Shown here piece by piece: positions 46,425 through 56,600 of a DNA stretch of 64,000 nt (its first letter is position 1; each line of letters opens with the position of its first letter). The stretch spans positions 62,001 through 126,000 of the forward strand of contig CAYIYH010000002.1 in the NCBI GenBank assembly GCA_964367585.1, written 5' to 3'. The notes beneath the pieces were generated by a model that had not been told where the DNA came from, did not search any database, and saw only the letters and a program-made list of their open reading frames with translations. Origin of the DNA: CAYJGJ01 sp964367585 (GTDB lineage Bacteria; Bacillota; Clostridia; Peptostreptococcales; Anaerovoracaceae). Made by a program: the position numbers and the translations under genes.

Positions 46425-46446
46425 AAAGGGCGGATATCCGCCCTTT
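46425..46446 (-). terminator. terminator after the YdbC-like gene
   Basis: Perfect palindrome AAAGGGCGG-ATAT-CCGCCCTTT followed on the minus strand by TTTTACATT. Lies between ydbC and prfB. Confidence 0.7.
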
Positions 46447-46512
46447 CATAAAAGACACGCAGTTATGGAACTAAAATGTGCTGTTGTAGCACTAGAATGC
46501 AGTGTGTTAGCA

Positions 46513-46755
46513 CTATTTTGTTGTCTTTTTTTGGTGCTCAAGGATTGCCTCTGCAAGTATCTTGGCTTCGTCCTCTTTTAGAGTGATGCCTTTACTCATG
46601 CGCTCGTGTTCTTCATCCCATTCTCTGATGTCGTATTTTTCAGCGGCCCCATTCCAACTTACGATGTTTATTTCCTTTTGCCAGCCGCTTGTGTTTTTAC
46701 TGAGAACACCCAAGTTCTCGATGATTTTAAAAGTTACTTCTTTCTTTTCTGACAT
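46513..46755 (-). CDS. ydbC: YdbC/PC4-like single-stranded nucleic-acid binding protein
   Basis: 80 residues matching the bacterial PC4-type family: FKIIENLGVLS, GWQKEINIVSWNG, KYDIREWDEEHERMSKGITL. Relatives bind ssDNA as dimers. AGGAGG precedes the ATG. Upstream is a 500-bp spacer with no gene. Confidence 0.88.
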   Translation of the reverse strand: MSEKKEVTFKIIENLGVLSKNTSGWQKEINIVSWNGAAEKYDIREWDEEHERMSKGITLKEDEAKILAEAILEHQKKTTK

Positions 46756-47281
46756 TTTTAATCCTCCTATGTGATTAGATAAATACCATGAACCAACCGA
46801 GCGAGGTGGTTATATAGCATCTATGAGTAATATAAGCAATGCTAATTATAACTAATCTTCATGCTATAGCAACCGCGGTTTATGAGATTACTTATCAAGT
46901 TACCTGCCTTTGCTATGCAATGTGGCAGAGTTGTATTAGCCGTGCTAGTATAGATATTAGCAACATAAAAGAGGCATTGCAATAGTATTGAGAAATTAGA
47001 CTATTAAGTGTCAAAGTTTGAATTTAATTTGTTTAAATCGAGGCTAAGGAGCTAACGTGCCTGCACGATTAGTCCGTGCCGAAGATTGCAAGTTGGCACG
47101 AGAGGGGATTAGCGTCTCCGGGGTATATTGTGCTAAAATTCGTATTTGCCAAGACGTTACGTGCTTTCAGTTGTTAATGTTGCTGTGATAGCTACCGAGC
47201 ACTTACATTAAAGAAGTTATATCGGGATTATAAGGTTCCTACATTAATATTGCAGAGCACATACACTGAGTTTTAAGGAGT
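46756..47281. other. 526-bp gene-free, palindrome-rich spacer
   Basis: No open frame of note on either strand. It contains repeat copy D (46841-46927); an 8-bp pair TATAGCAT/ATGCTATA (46813-46820 with 46860-46867); a compact set of hairpins at 47045-47120, including CGTGCC/GGCACG (47075-47080 with 47095-47100) and an outer GGAGCTAA...TTAGCGTCTCC pairing; and several GTGCT/AGCAC words to 47270. It may encode a structured RNA or be a cluster of degenerate repeats. Confidence 0.45.
46841..46927 (-). repeat. intergenic repeat, copy D
   Basis: Minus strand: TGCCACATTGCATAGCAAAGGCA hairpin, GGTAACTTGATAAGTAATCT, CATAAAC, then AAGATTAGTTAT. Matches copy B block for block with substitutions, some compensatory. 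Lies downstream of dgkB-like in the same orientation, within the gene-free spacer. Confidence 0.6.
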
Positions 47282-48238
47282 TTATGCGGAAGGTGTAATG
47301 AAATTAAGTTTATGTTTTGATATTTTAATATTTATACTAGATGACTTGTATGGCTCTCCATCAATTCCTATGTTTAATGGAAGAACTTTGGGTATAATAT
47401 CTATTTCTTTTGCCCTTTGATAGTGGAGGATTTCGTCGATTCCTTTTACTTCCATGTGTTCGCCTGCTATGAATTTGGAGACAACTTTTAAGAATCTTGC
47501 TCTAGATATATTGAATATGACATTTATGTCGAGTTCTCCATCGTTAGGGTCTGCAAATGGCATGCCTTTCATCCCTCCGCCAAAGTATTTTCCGTTACAA
47601 ATTGAAGAGAATAACAGCCTGTCGTCGTATATTTTTTTACCGTCTACATAGACAGTAGCATAAGTCGATTTTTTGAAGACAAAGTTTTTTGCCAGAGAAA
47701 CATTATAAAGAGCCGATCCTTTTAGTGGAGTAGTCTTTTTTAAGTTGTGCATTGTCGCTGCAACAGCAGCATCGAATCCCACGCTAATAACATTGGCTGC
47801 ATATTTAGTTAGTTTTTCTCCATCGAATTTACTTGTTAATTCGATAATATCGCATTCCTTGCTAGGTGCAGAAAGTTGGCGTGAAATGTCTAAGAACTGC
47901 TCTTTTTTTCCAAAGTTCCTAATAAAATCATTGCCCGATCCTACCGGTACACAACCCACTTCCACGTTTTCAAATCCGACGACTCCATTTAAAACTTCGT
48001 TTAAAGTCCCATCACCGCCACAAGCATAAAAGCGGAGTTTTTTATCAGAGCCTTTTTGAGTACATGCCATTTTTGAATATGCTTCCCCATCTCCCGCACT
48101 ATTTGTTTCATATATATGAGCATCTACATTGGAAATGCTGATGGATTGGTGTATCAGACGGTAAAGCTTAATTCCCTCCCCCGATCCAGCGGTTGGGTTT
48201 ATTACAAATATATGCTTAGTGTTGTCATTTTTTTTCAT
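47282..48238 (-). CDS. diacylglycerol kinase family lipid kinase (YegS/DgkB type)
   Basis: About 318 residues. Catalytic-domain motifs FVINPTAGSGEG, GGDGTLNEVLNGV and PVGSGNDFIRN. Phosphorylates diacylglycerol or a related lipid, recycling it to phosphatidate. The start is set at 48238 (MKKNDN), two bases after the upstream yitT-like stop, with GGAG 10 bp before it; a longer frame to 48337 is not typical. Confidence 0.88.
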   Translation of the reverse strand: MKKNDNTKHIFVINPTAGSGEGIKLYRLIHQSISISNVDAHIYETNSAGDGEAYSKMACTQKGSDKKLRFYACGGDGTLNEVLNGVVGFENVEVGCVPVGSGNDFIRNFGKKEQFLDISRQLSAPSKECDIIELTSKFDGEKLTKYAANVISVGFDAAVAATMHNLKKTTPLKGSALYNVSLAKNFVFKKSTYATVYVDGKKIYDDRLLFSSICNGKYFGGGMKGMPFADPNDGELDINVIFNISRARFLKVVSKFIAGEHMEVKGIDEILHYQRAKEIDIIPKVLPLNIGIDGEPYKSSSINIKISKHKLNFITPSA

Positions 48239-48239
48239 G

Positions 48240-49160
48240 CTATTTGTTCTCCTCTTTTTTTTGTGTATCCAATTTTGCTTTTTCAAGACTTTTTTGATAC
48301 TTGATAGTGTTAGAATTAAATTGGTTGTAATTATCAAATCCCATACCGACTACTTCTGAGATTTTTCCAACAGTTAAGAAGACATGGGGATCTATTTCTA
48401 GCGCAAGTTTTTTCAATGAGGGGACTTCATGAGGGCGAATGACAGTAACTAAAATGTTTCGAGATTCTTTTTGGTACATTCCGTATCCATGATAGCAAGT
48501 GACCCCTCTTCCAAGTTTATGCATTATTGCCTTTGCAATATCATCGGCGCTTTCACCCGTAACAATGGTGCAGCTAACCGCATTTTGAAATGTGTCAATC
48601 AGCTTATCTGAAACTGTGGCAGCCGTATATATTGCGATGACAGCATATAGACCGGCTTCGATATCCTTTGCTACTACCATAGATGCAAGGACAATTGCAC
48701 CGTCTACAAACAAAAACATCTTTCCTATCGAAAAATCTTTAAATTTAATAATCAGCAACTTTACCCATAGGTCAGTGCCTCCTGCGGAGACATTCGCTTT
48801 AACAATGCATGCTGTACCTACCCCATACATCATTCCTCCAAAAATAGCGGCGACAAGTTTGTTATCCGTTATGGTTGGCAAAAAGACTAATAGGTCAGCA
48901 AACACCGAAAATGAAGTCATAACTATGAGGGTTTGGAGTGCATAGCTTTTGCCTTTTAGTATTGCTGCCAAAATTACGAATGGAATGTTGAGTACGAACA
49001 TGAACAATCCAACAGATATAGGTTGTATGGTGTTAATTACAGTGGCTATTCCTGCAAATCCACCCGCAGCAATAGCGTTGTCTAGCAAGAATAAGTTTAC
49101 GCTTAAGGCGAAAAGCAGTGTTGCCGTTAGGTAATATGCAATTTTTTTTATGTTTTTCAT
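48240..49160 (-). CDS. YitT family membrane protein
   Basis: 306 residues: five or six membrane spans (residues 10-195) with AAGGFAGIA and KANVSAGGTDLW, followed by the soluble DUF2179 domain (SCTIVTGESADDIAKAI, SRNILVTVIRPHEV). Function of the family is unknown. Sits in the murB-rapZ-yitT-dgkB run; the lipid kinase follows directly. Confidence 0.88.
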   Translation of the reverse strand: MKNIKKIAYYLTATLLFALSVNLFLLDNAIAAGGFAGIATVINTIQPISVGLFMFVLNIPFVILAAILKGKSYALQTLIVMTSFSVFADLLVFLPTITDNKLVAAIFGGMMYGVGTACIVKANVSAGGTDLWVKLLIIKFKDFSIGKMFLFVDGAIVLASMVVAKDIEAGLYAVIAIYTAATVSDKLIDTFQNAVSCTIVTGESADDIAKAIMHKLGRGVTCYHGYGMYQKESRNILVTVIRPHEVPSLKKLALEIDPHVFLTVGKISEVVGMGFDNYNQFNSNTIKYQKSLEKAKLDTQKKEENK

Positions 49161-49202
49161 TTTTATTCCTTTCAGAATAGATTAGGTGCGATATCCACGT
49201 TC

Positions 49203-50060
49203 TTAGGATAAATTGCTATGGTACACGGTAGTTCTTTTCCCTTGCTCTTTGAAGATTTTTTCCAGTTCTATCGAGATCGCAACGGAGCGATGCTGACCAC
49301 CCGTACAGCCTATAGATAGATTCAAGTGAAATTTTCCTTCTTTTTCATAAAAAGGAATAAGATAGTTAATTATGTCGTCAATTTTTTTGACAAATTCTTT
49401 GGTTACATCTTGTTTTAGTACAAAATCCGAGACCTCCGCATCCTTTCCCGACAGATGTTTCATGGAAGAAATATAAAATGGATTCGTCATAAATCTCACA
49501 TCGAATACCAGATCTGATTCCAAAGGAATTCCATGTTTGTAACCAAACGAAACTATGTTTATACAAAAAGCTAACTTTTCATGTTTATGTACGAATAAAT
49601 TTACTATCTCTTTTTTTAAATCTGCAACTTTCATGTCCGAAGTATCGATGATAAAATCAGCTTTATTTCGCAATTCTCGGAGAGCATGTATTTCTTGTTC
49701 TATGACTTCTTCCGTAACACCGTCGGTTGCGAGAGGGTGATTTCTCCTAGTTTCGCTGTATCTTCGGACTAGAGCTGACGGCGAAGCTTCTATAAAAAGT
49801 ATTTTTAAATCATAGGAGGGATCTTCGCGTAGGGTCTCGATGGAGTGAATTAAATCTCCAAAAAATACCCCACCTCGAATGTCTATAGCTAAAGCAATTT
49901 TATTATTCTTGGCATCGGAAGTGTTGATTAGTTGCAAGAAACTGTTGATTAGTTTCGGAGGCAGATTGTCGATAAAGTAATATCCCCGATCCTCAAACCA
50001 GTCACTTGCCTTGGTTTTTCCGGATCCCGATAATCCTGTAATTATAACAATTTCAGTCAT
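49203..50060 (-). CDS. rapZ: RNase adapter protein RapZ (YvcJ)
   Basis: 285-residue nucleotide-binding protein. P-loop GLSGSGKTKA, Walker-B-like YYFIDNLPP, and C-terminal LSIGCTGGQHRSV. In enterics RapZ controls GlmS sRNAs; in Firmicutes the role is less clear (GTPase linked to competence and UDP-GlcNAc). It follows murB by 19 bp, as often in Clostridia; yvcK and whiA, the usual next genes, are replaced here by yitT-like and a lipid kinase. Confidence 0.94.
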   Translation of the reverse strand: MTEIVIITGLSGSGKTKASDWFEDRGYYFIDNLPPKLINSFLQLINTSDAKNNKIALAIDIRGGVFFGDLIHSIETLREDPSYDLKILFIEASPSALVRRYSETRRNHPLATDGVTEEVIEQEIHALRELRNKADFIIDTSDMKVADLKKEIVNLFVHKHEKLAFCINIVSFGYKHGIPLESDLVFDVRFMTNPFYISSMKHLSGKDAEVSDFVLKQDVTKEFVKKIDDIINYLIPFYEKEGKFHLNLSIGCTGGQHRSVAISIELEKIFKEQGKRTTVYHSNLS

Positions 50061-50079
50061 CTTTGTTCTCCCCTACTTC

Positions 50080-51057
50080 TCAAATGAATTCCGCTTCTGC
50101 TTCTAGTGTTACATCGAATTTTTCTTTAACAACTTTGCAGATATACTCTTTCATCGCAATTACATCCTCGAATGAGGCATCGCCTATGTTTATTAGGAAG
50201 CCACTGTGTAATTCGGACACCTGGACTCCACCAATTATCTTTCCTTTTAGCCCCGCCTCTTCTATTAGTTTTGCGGCATAATGGCCTGGAGGTCTTTTGA
50301 AAAAACTTCCTACGCTAGGATAATTGACTGGTTGTTTGGAATTTCGCATAGTCATGAGACTTTCCATTTTATTTCCAATTTTCTCGGGGTCTCCCTTTTG
50401 GAGTGCAAATAGTGCATTTAGAATGATATGATTTTTCGCTTCAAAAATACTTTTTCGATACGAAAAAGATAATTCGTTATTATTGAAAGTTTCGATTTCG
50501 AGCGTATTAATGTTGAGCGCATTGACTTCGATAATGACATCTTTCATCTCCCCACCGTATGCACCTGCGTTCATGTACACTGCACCGCCACAACTGCCAG
50601 GTATTCCTACAGCAAATTCGAGCCCGGTAAGTCCCTGCTCGAGTGCAAGGTTGCAAATATTTTTTAGTGGTGTGGCTGCGGAAGCATACATTGTGTTGGC
50701 AGAATCTATAATAGTGTCATTCTTAATATATCCCTTTGCTTTTAACCGCCCGATAGAATTTTCGCTGCAGATGTAACATTCATTGAATTCGCTGCAAAGT
50801 TTGATTACGACACCTTCATATCCTGATCCATTGAATATTATATTAGACCCACTTCCGAGTATGAAAAACGGTAAAGAATTACTCTTTATAATCTTACAGA
50901 CAGAAAACAAAGATTGAATAGAATCAATTTCGATAAGGCATTTTGCGTTACCCCCTACCTTAAACGAAGAGTAATTACTCATATCGACATTGAATTGAAT
51001 AGAATCACTCGGAATTCTCGAATCTAATAATAGTTTTTTTAATTCGTGTTCATTCAT
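50080..51057 (-). CDS. murB: UDP-N-acetylenolpyruvoylglucosamine reductase
   Basis: FAD enzyme giving UDP-MurNAc for peptidoglycan. YSSFKVGGNAKCLIEID, the FAD loop ILGSGSNIIFNG, GIPGSCGGAVYMNAGAYGGE, and catalytic Ser in VGSFFKRPPGHYAAKLIE. 325 residues, type II-like. First gene of the murB-rapZ run. Confidence 0.95.
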   Translation of the reverse strand: MNEHELKKLLLDSRIPSDSIQFNVDMSNYSSFKVGGNAKCLIEIDSIQSLFSVCKIIKSNSLPFFILGSGSNIIFNGSGYEGVVIKLCSEFNECYICSENSIGRLKAKGYIKNDTIIDSANTMYASAATPLKNICNLALEQGLTGLEFAVGIPGSCGGAVYMNAGAYGGEMKDVIIEVNALNINTLEIETFNNNELSFSYRKSIFEAKNHIILNALFALQKGDPEKIGNKMESLMTMRNSKQPVNYPSVGSFFKRPPGHYAAKLIEEAGLKGKIIGGVQVSELHSGFLINIGDASFEDVIAMKEYICKVVKEKFDVTLEAEAEFI

Positions 51058-51098
51058 ATTATTTTATTGCACCTTTAGATTTAATTATTTTGAAAACC

Positions 51099-52340
51099 CT
51101 ATTTCTTTTTGTTTGCAAGTTCTTCTTTCTCTACACCATAGGTGCTATAGTCCATATAGTCGTTAATCTTCGGGGAAAGATTTTTTTGACTCATTCTGTA
51201 CTCATAGTATTTACCTATATAGTAGTACAGAATTGCAAAGACTGGAACTCCAAGAAGCATACCAAAGAACCCAAATAATCCGCCACCTAAAAGAATCGCG
51301 AATATAACCCAGAAACTTGCGATTCCGGTTCTTTCTCCTAGTATTGCAGGGCCCAAGATGTTACCATCGAATTGCTGCAAGCCCAAAACCATAAGCAAGA
51401 AGTATATAAGATCTCCAGGACTTACAAGTAGCACAATTATTGCGGTCGGTATTGCCCCAAAAAATGGGCCAAAGAATGGAACGACATTTGTGACTCCGAT
51501 TACGACACTGATAAGTTCAGGGTACGGGAATCTAAATGTAAGAGATAATATATAGCATAAAATACCAATGATAATTGAATCTAGTATTTTACCATTTACG
51601 AATCCTCCAAAAGTTCGATTTGAGTAGGTCATAAATTCAAATATCTTATTAGAGTTTGGCTCTGAAAAAGTTGCTAAAATAAAAATCTTCCCCTGAGCCT
51701 TGAATGTCTCCTTAGTATTAAGAAAATAAATACAGACAATGATTCCTAGGATAATATCAGTAATAGTGCTGAAAGTAATAATCAGTCCGGTAGAAAGGGA
51801 GAGGAATACAGTCTCTATGTTTGCGACGATTGAACTGTTGAACCAAGTGAGCGCTTGGCTGTAGAGATCATCGGTGATTTGTGTGACAAATTTCATCACC
51901 TCAGGCGAGTTTCTTAGTTGTATTTCGATCCATTCGATAGATTCTTCTACATTCGCCGGTACCGTTTCCGAAATTCTAATGATACTGCTTAGTAATTCGG
52001 GAAGGATGATCCAAAAAAAACCAGTGACGAATGCTACAAAAGCCGTCATCGAAACGGCTGTGGCGATAATGCGACCAATCCAAAGTGCAATATTTTTATT
52101 CTCAATTTTATTTCTAACTAGTGCATAGACTTTTTTTACAATCGAGTTGTACATTGGACAAAGCAGATATGCTATTGTAAGGCCAATTATAATTGGTTGG
52201 AGAATTGAAGTTAGTTGTTGTATGAAGTCGAGGATTGATGAAGGATCAAAAATAAACCGATATGCAAGAATAATTAATATTCCTGAAACCACAAAGGTAA
52301 ATATTTTACTTTTGTATGTACTAAACAATTTGTTTTTCAT
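51099..52340 (-). CDS. AI-2E family transporter / permease
   Basis: 413 residues with about seven or eight membrane spans and the family block VVPFFGPFFGAIPTAII near residue 285, then GLQQFDGNILGPAILG. Relatives (YtvI, PerM, TqsA) are linked to export or ion transport; the name does not prove AI-2 transport. An MTA/SAH nucleosidase is in the window but 30 kb away. Confidence 0.88.
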   Translation of the reverse strand: MKNKLFSTYKSKIFTFVVSGILIILAYRFIFDPSSILDFIQQLTSILQPIIIGLTIAYLLCPMYNSIVKKVYALVRNKIENKNIALWIGRIIATAVSMTAFVAFVTGFFWIILPELLSSIIRISETVPANVEESIEWIEIQLRNSPEVMKFVTQITDDLYSQALTWFNSSIVANIETVFLSLSTGLIITFSTITDIILGIIVCIYFLNTKETFKAQGKIFILATFSEPNSNKIFEFMTYSNRTFGGFVNGKILDSIIIGILCYILSLTFRFPYPELISVVIGVTNVVPFFGPFFGAIPTAIIVLLVSPGDLIYFLLMVLGLQQFDGNILGPAILGERTGIASFWVIFAILLGGGLFGFFGMLLGVPVFAILYYYIGKYYEYRMSQKNLSPKINDYMDYSTYGVEKEELANKKK

Positions 52341-52410
52341 TTTTTACCTCTTGTTGAACAGAAAAATGGCAGTATTTCTTCGATTTTCAATCCATTTTAG
52401 ATCTAATGTA

Positions 52411-52439
52411 ATAGTAGCATATGTGTAGAAAAAAATCAA
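52411..52439 (-). promoter_or_regulatory. promoter for the AI-2E family permease
   Basis: Minus-strand -35 TTGATT (52434-52439), 17 bp, -10 TACTAT (52411-52416). Confidence 0.5.
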
Positions 52440-52636
52440 TAATTCGCACATGAAAATGTCCCGGAAAAGGTCCTAATGATAAATGATAATAGTATTTCGT
52501 GAAAGAATTGTAGAGAAGATGTTCTCACTAACTTCTCGCAAGAAGATACAATTTTATATAGAGCATTTTATTTGTGATTTACTAAGGCATTATCCTATAT
52601 GAGTCAATAATTGGACAAAATATCGATATAATCATG

Positions 52637-52665
52637 TTGAAAATTAAATGTTTAAGTGCTATAAT
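52637..52665 (+). promoter_or_regulatory. promoter for kce
   Basis: Plus-strand -35 TTGAAA (52637-52642), 17 bp, -10 TATAAT (52660-52665). AGGAGG follows before the kce ATG. Confidence 0.7.
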
Positions 52666-52717
52666 CTATTAGTAAATGTGTATTGATGTCATTAATAGAT
52701 CATAGGAGGAAAAAAGT

Positions 52718-53551
52718 ATGGATAAATTAATAATAAGCGCATGCATATCTGGAGCAGAAGTAACTAAGGATCAAAACCCAGCAGTTCCTTACACTGTTGA
52801 GGAAATCGCCAGAGAAGCAAAGTCTGCATACGATGCGGGTGCATCTTTGATTCATTTACATGTTCGTTGGGACGATGGGACACCTACCCAAGATACTGCA
52901 AGATTCCAAGAATGTGTCGATGCAATAAGAAAAGTATGCCCTGATGCAATTATCCAACCCTCGACAGGCGGCGCTGTAGGAATGAGTGATCTAGAAAGGT
53001 TACAGTCTACAGATATTACTCCGTATCCTGAGATGGCAACACTAGACTGTGGAACATGTAATTTTGGTGGAGACGAAATCTTTGTAAATTCCGATAACAC
53101 TATTGCAAATTTTGCAAAGATATTGAAAGAAAAAGGAATCAAGCCTGAGCTAGAAGTTTTCGACAAGGGCATGATAGACACTGCATTGAAAGTGGCGGAT
53201 AAAAAAGGTCTTTTGGTTCACCCGTTACATTTTGACTTCGTGTTGGGAGTACAAATGTCCGCAACAATTCGTGACTTAGTATTCATGGCAGGTTCTATTC
53301 CTCCGGGATCGACATGGACAGCGACAGGATTAGGAAAGAACAGTTGGAACATAGCTGCAGCAACTATAGTCATGGGTGGGCATGTCAGAATAGGTTTTGA
53401 AGACAGTTTATATATGGAAAAAGGTGTTTTGGCAAAAAGTAATGGTGAAATGGTTGAAAAAGTTGTAAAACTTGCGAAACTTTTAGGAAGAGAAGTCGCA
53501 ACTCCGGCAGAAGCAAGAGAAATATTGAGTCTTCCTCCTCTTAAAAAATAA
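52718..53551 (+). CDS. kce: beta-keto acid cleavage enzyme (BKACE; 3-keto-5-aminohexanoate cleavage family)
   Basis: 277-residue TIM-barrel Zn enzyme that condenses a beta-keto acid with acetyl-CoA. Zn-binding HLHVR (His46, His48) and Glu228 in GFED match the family; the substrate-binding SAT loop (MSATIRDLVFMAG) is present. In lysine fermenters Kce converts 3-keto-5-aminohexanoate, but the kdd/kal/kam partners are absent here, so the substrate may differ (BKACE members use many beta-keto acids). The nifJ gene follows 78 bp downstream. Confidence 0.9.
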   Translation: MDKLIISACISGAEVTKDQNPAVPYTVEEIAREAKSAYDAGASLIHLHVRWDDGTPTQDTARFQECVDAIRKVCPDAIIQPSTGGAVGMSDLERLQSTDITPYPEMATLDCGTCNFGGDEIFVNSDNTIANFAKILKEKGIKPELEVFDKGMIDTALKVADKKGLLVHPLHFDFVLGVQMSATIRDLVFMAGSIPPGSTWTATGLGKNSWNIAAATIVMGGHVRIGFEDSLYMEKGVLAKSNGEMVEKVVKLAKLLGREVATPAEAREILSLPPLKK

Positions 53552-53568
53552 ATAAATGTTAGTCCAGA

Positions 53569-53577
53569 TGTTATAAT
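53569..53577 (+). promoter_or_regulatory. extended -10 promoter before nifJ
   Basis: TGTTATAAT at 53569-53577, an extended -10 with a perfect TATAAT hexamer and no good -35. It would start the transcript near 53584, giving nifJ its own promoter besides kce read-through. Confidence 0.45.
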
Positions 53578-53598
53578 AACAAAGTTAAGAAAGGAGCG

Positions 53599-53616
53599 AG
53601 GTGTGCAAGCACACCT
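53599..53616 (+). promoter_or_regulatory. hairpin between the ribosome binding site and start codon of nifJ
   Basis: AGGTGTGC-AA-GCACACCT, an 8-bp perfect inverted repeat, sits between AAAGGAG (53590-53596) and the ATG (53630). No Shine-Dalgarno is adjacent to the ATG. Folding the hairpin would shorten the gap from 33 nt to about 15. Confidence 0.5.
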
Positions 53617-53629
53617 GTGAAAAAAACAA

Positions 53630-56600
53630 ATGGCGAAAAAAACAAAAACAATGGATGGTAACACGGCGGCATCATATGTCTCCTATGCATTTACCGATGT
53701 AGCTGCGATATATCCAATTACACCATCGTCTACAATGGCAGAAGTAGTAGACGAGATGGCGGCAGAGGGAACTAAAAATATTTTCGGTCAAGAAGTAAAA
53801 GTAGTAGAAATGCAATCTGAGGCTGGAGCAGCTGGTGCTGTTCATGGTTCTCTTGCGGCAGGTGCATTGACAACTACCTATACAGCATCACAAGGTCTTT
53901 TGTTGATGATTCCGAATATGTATAAAATAGCAGGGGAATTGCTACCGGGAGTTTTCCATGTATCTGCTAGAACATTGGCGACACATGCACTTTCTATTTT
54001 TGGAGATCACTCTGACGTAATGTCGACTAGACAAACAGGGTTTGCACTTTTATGCTCGGGTTCGGTCCAAGAAGTTATGGACTTGGCGGGAGTAGCGCAT
54101 TTGACTTCGATTAAAACGCGCGTGCCGTTTCTGCATTTCTTCGACGGGTTTAGAACTTCTCATGAAGTTCAAAAAATCGAGACAATTGAGTACGATGATT
54201 TTGCAAAATTAATTGACATGGATAAGGTCAAAGAGTTCAGAGACAGAGCGTTAAACCCTGAGCATCCAGTAGTAAGAGGAACAGCTCAAAATCCGGATAT
54301 TTTCTTCCAAGCGAGAGAAGCTTCTCAAAAATTCTACGATACATTGCCTGAAGAAGTAGAAGCGTATATGAACAAAATCTCTGAAGTTACAGGTCGCAGC
54401 TACAAATTATTCGATTATGTAGGAGATCCTAACGCGGAAAACATTATCATCGCTATGGGTTCTGTTTGCGAAACGATAGAAGAAACAATTGCAGCGTTGA
54501 ATTCAAAAGGTGAAAAAGTAGGACTTGTAAAAGTTAGATTATATCGTCCATGGTCGCCTAAACATCTTAAGGCAGTGATCCCTGCATCAGTTAAGAAGAT
54601 CGCTGTATTGGATAGAACTAAAGAACCAGGTGCGCCTGGAGATCCTCTTTTCATGGACGTTAAGACTATGTACTTCGATGAAAAGAATCCACCAGAAATT
54701 TATGCTGGTAGATACGGATTGGGATCAAATGATACTACTCCTGGACAGATCGTTGCGGTTTATAATAACCTAAAACAAGACACTCCAAAGGACAAGTTCA
54801 CTATTGGTATAGTTGATGACGTGTACAATTCTTCTCTTGAAACTGTAAATATATCGACCGAACCTGCTAGCACCATCAGATGTAAATTCTGGGGCTTAGG
54901 TTCCGATGGTACTGTCGGTGCAAACAAACAAGCTATAAAAATAATCGGTGACAACACTGACATGTACGCTCAAGGTTATTTTTCGTATGACTCAAAGAAA
55001 TCCGGCGGAATAACAGTATCTCACCTTAGATTCGGAAAAGAAAAAATACAATCGACATATCTCATATCTGAAGCAGATTTAGTTGCATGCCACAACCAAG
55101 CATACGTAAATCAATATGATTTGTTAAAAGGGCTTAAAAAAGGTGGTACATTCGTACTTAACTGTATCTGGAATGATGAAGAAATGAATGATAATCTTCC
55201 TGCATCTATCAAAAGGTATATTGCGGAAAATGATATTAATTTCTTCGCGATTAATGCAACCAAGGTAGCAACGGATCTTGGCCTTGGCAATAGAATAAAC
55301 ATGATCATGCAATCTGCTTTCTTCAAGCTGTCTAATGTAATTCCTTTGGATGATGCTGTAAAATATCTGAAAGATTCAATCGTGGATGCGTATGGCAAAA
55401 AGGGTGAAAAAATTGTGTCTATGAACCAAGCGGCAGTAGATAAAGGTATTTCTGACATCAGAAAAGTTGAAATCCCTGCGACATGGAAAGATGCAAAAGA
55501 GGAGCCTTCTGCAAAGAAAGATCTTCCTGAATTCATAGAAAACATACTGATCCCTATGAGTAAACAAGAAGGTGACAGTCTGCCTGTAAGTGCATTCGTG
55601 GGAAAAGAAGATGGAACATTCCCTATGGGTACATCTGCATACGAAAAAAGAGGCGTTGCGGTTGACGTGCCTGAGTGGAAGAGTGATAAGTGTATCCAAT
55701 GTAACCAATGCTCATTCGTATGTCCGCATGCAGCAATTAGACCAATACTTATTACAGATGAAGAAAAGGCTGCTGCACCTGCTGGATTTGAAACAGTAGC
55801 TGCAAAAGGTAAAGGATTCGAAGAATATCAATATAAGATTCAAGTATCTCCACTAGATTGTATGGGTTGTGGAAACTGTGCCGATATTTGCCCTGCTAAG
55901 GAGTCGGCATTAGAAATGAAACCACTCGATACTCAAGAATCAGAAATTCCAAATTGGGAATATGCTATGGATATGCCAATAAGAGACGAACTAATGAACA
56001 AAGATAGTGTCAAAGGAAGTCAATTCGCAAAACCATACTTTGAATTCTCAGGGGCTTGTTCCGGATGTGGTGAAACACCATACATGAAGGTAATTACACA
56101 ACTATTTGGTGATAGAATGATGATCGCAAACGCAACAGGTTGTTCGTCAATCTGGGGTGGTTCTGCTCCATCAATGCCATATTGTACAGATAAAGATGGA
56201 AGAGGACCTTCATGGGCAAACTCTTTGTTTGAAGACAATGCGGAGTATGGACTTGGTATGGCAGTCGCTGTAAATCAAATCAGAGATAAAATTGAAGATT
56301 CTATGAAAGCGATTATTGCTAGCGGTGCCGACAGTGATGTAGTTGATGCATGTAATGCATGGATCGAAAATAAAGCTGAAGGAAAAGATACTCGTAAATA
56401 TGCCGACGCTGTAACAGCTGCCCTTGAAAAGGCAAAAGTTACGGGAGAAGCTAAAAAAGCTGTCGACCAAATATTGCAAGATAAAGATTTCCTAGTGAAA
56501 AAATCTGTATGGACAGTTGGTGGTGACGGATGGGCATATGATATAGGATATGGCGGTCTTGACCATGTATTAGCGTCGGGTGAAGATATTAATGTATTAG

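Larger units (their letters stand above)
52341..52717. other. spacer between divergent permease and kce
   Basis: 377 bp without a gene. It carries the permease promoter (52411-52439, minus) and the kce promoter (52637-52665, plus); no operator or riboswitch recognised. Confidence 0.5.

Noticed and set aside
46861..47125. Possible tmRNA, RNase P RNA or lysine riboswitch in the 46.8-47.3 kb spacer
   Set aside because: None of the conserved cores of these RNAs could be found on either strand.
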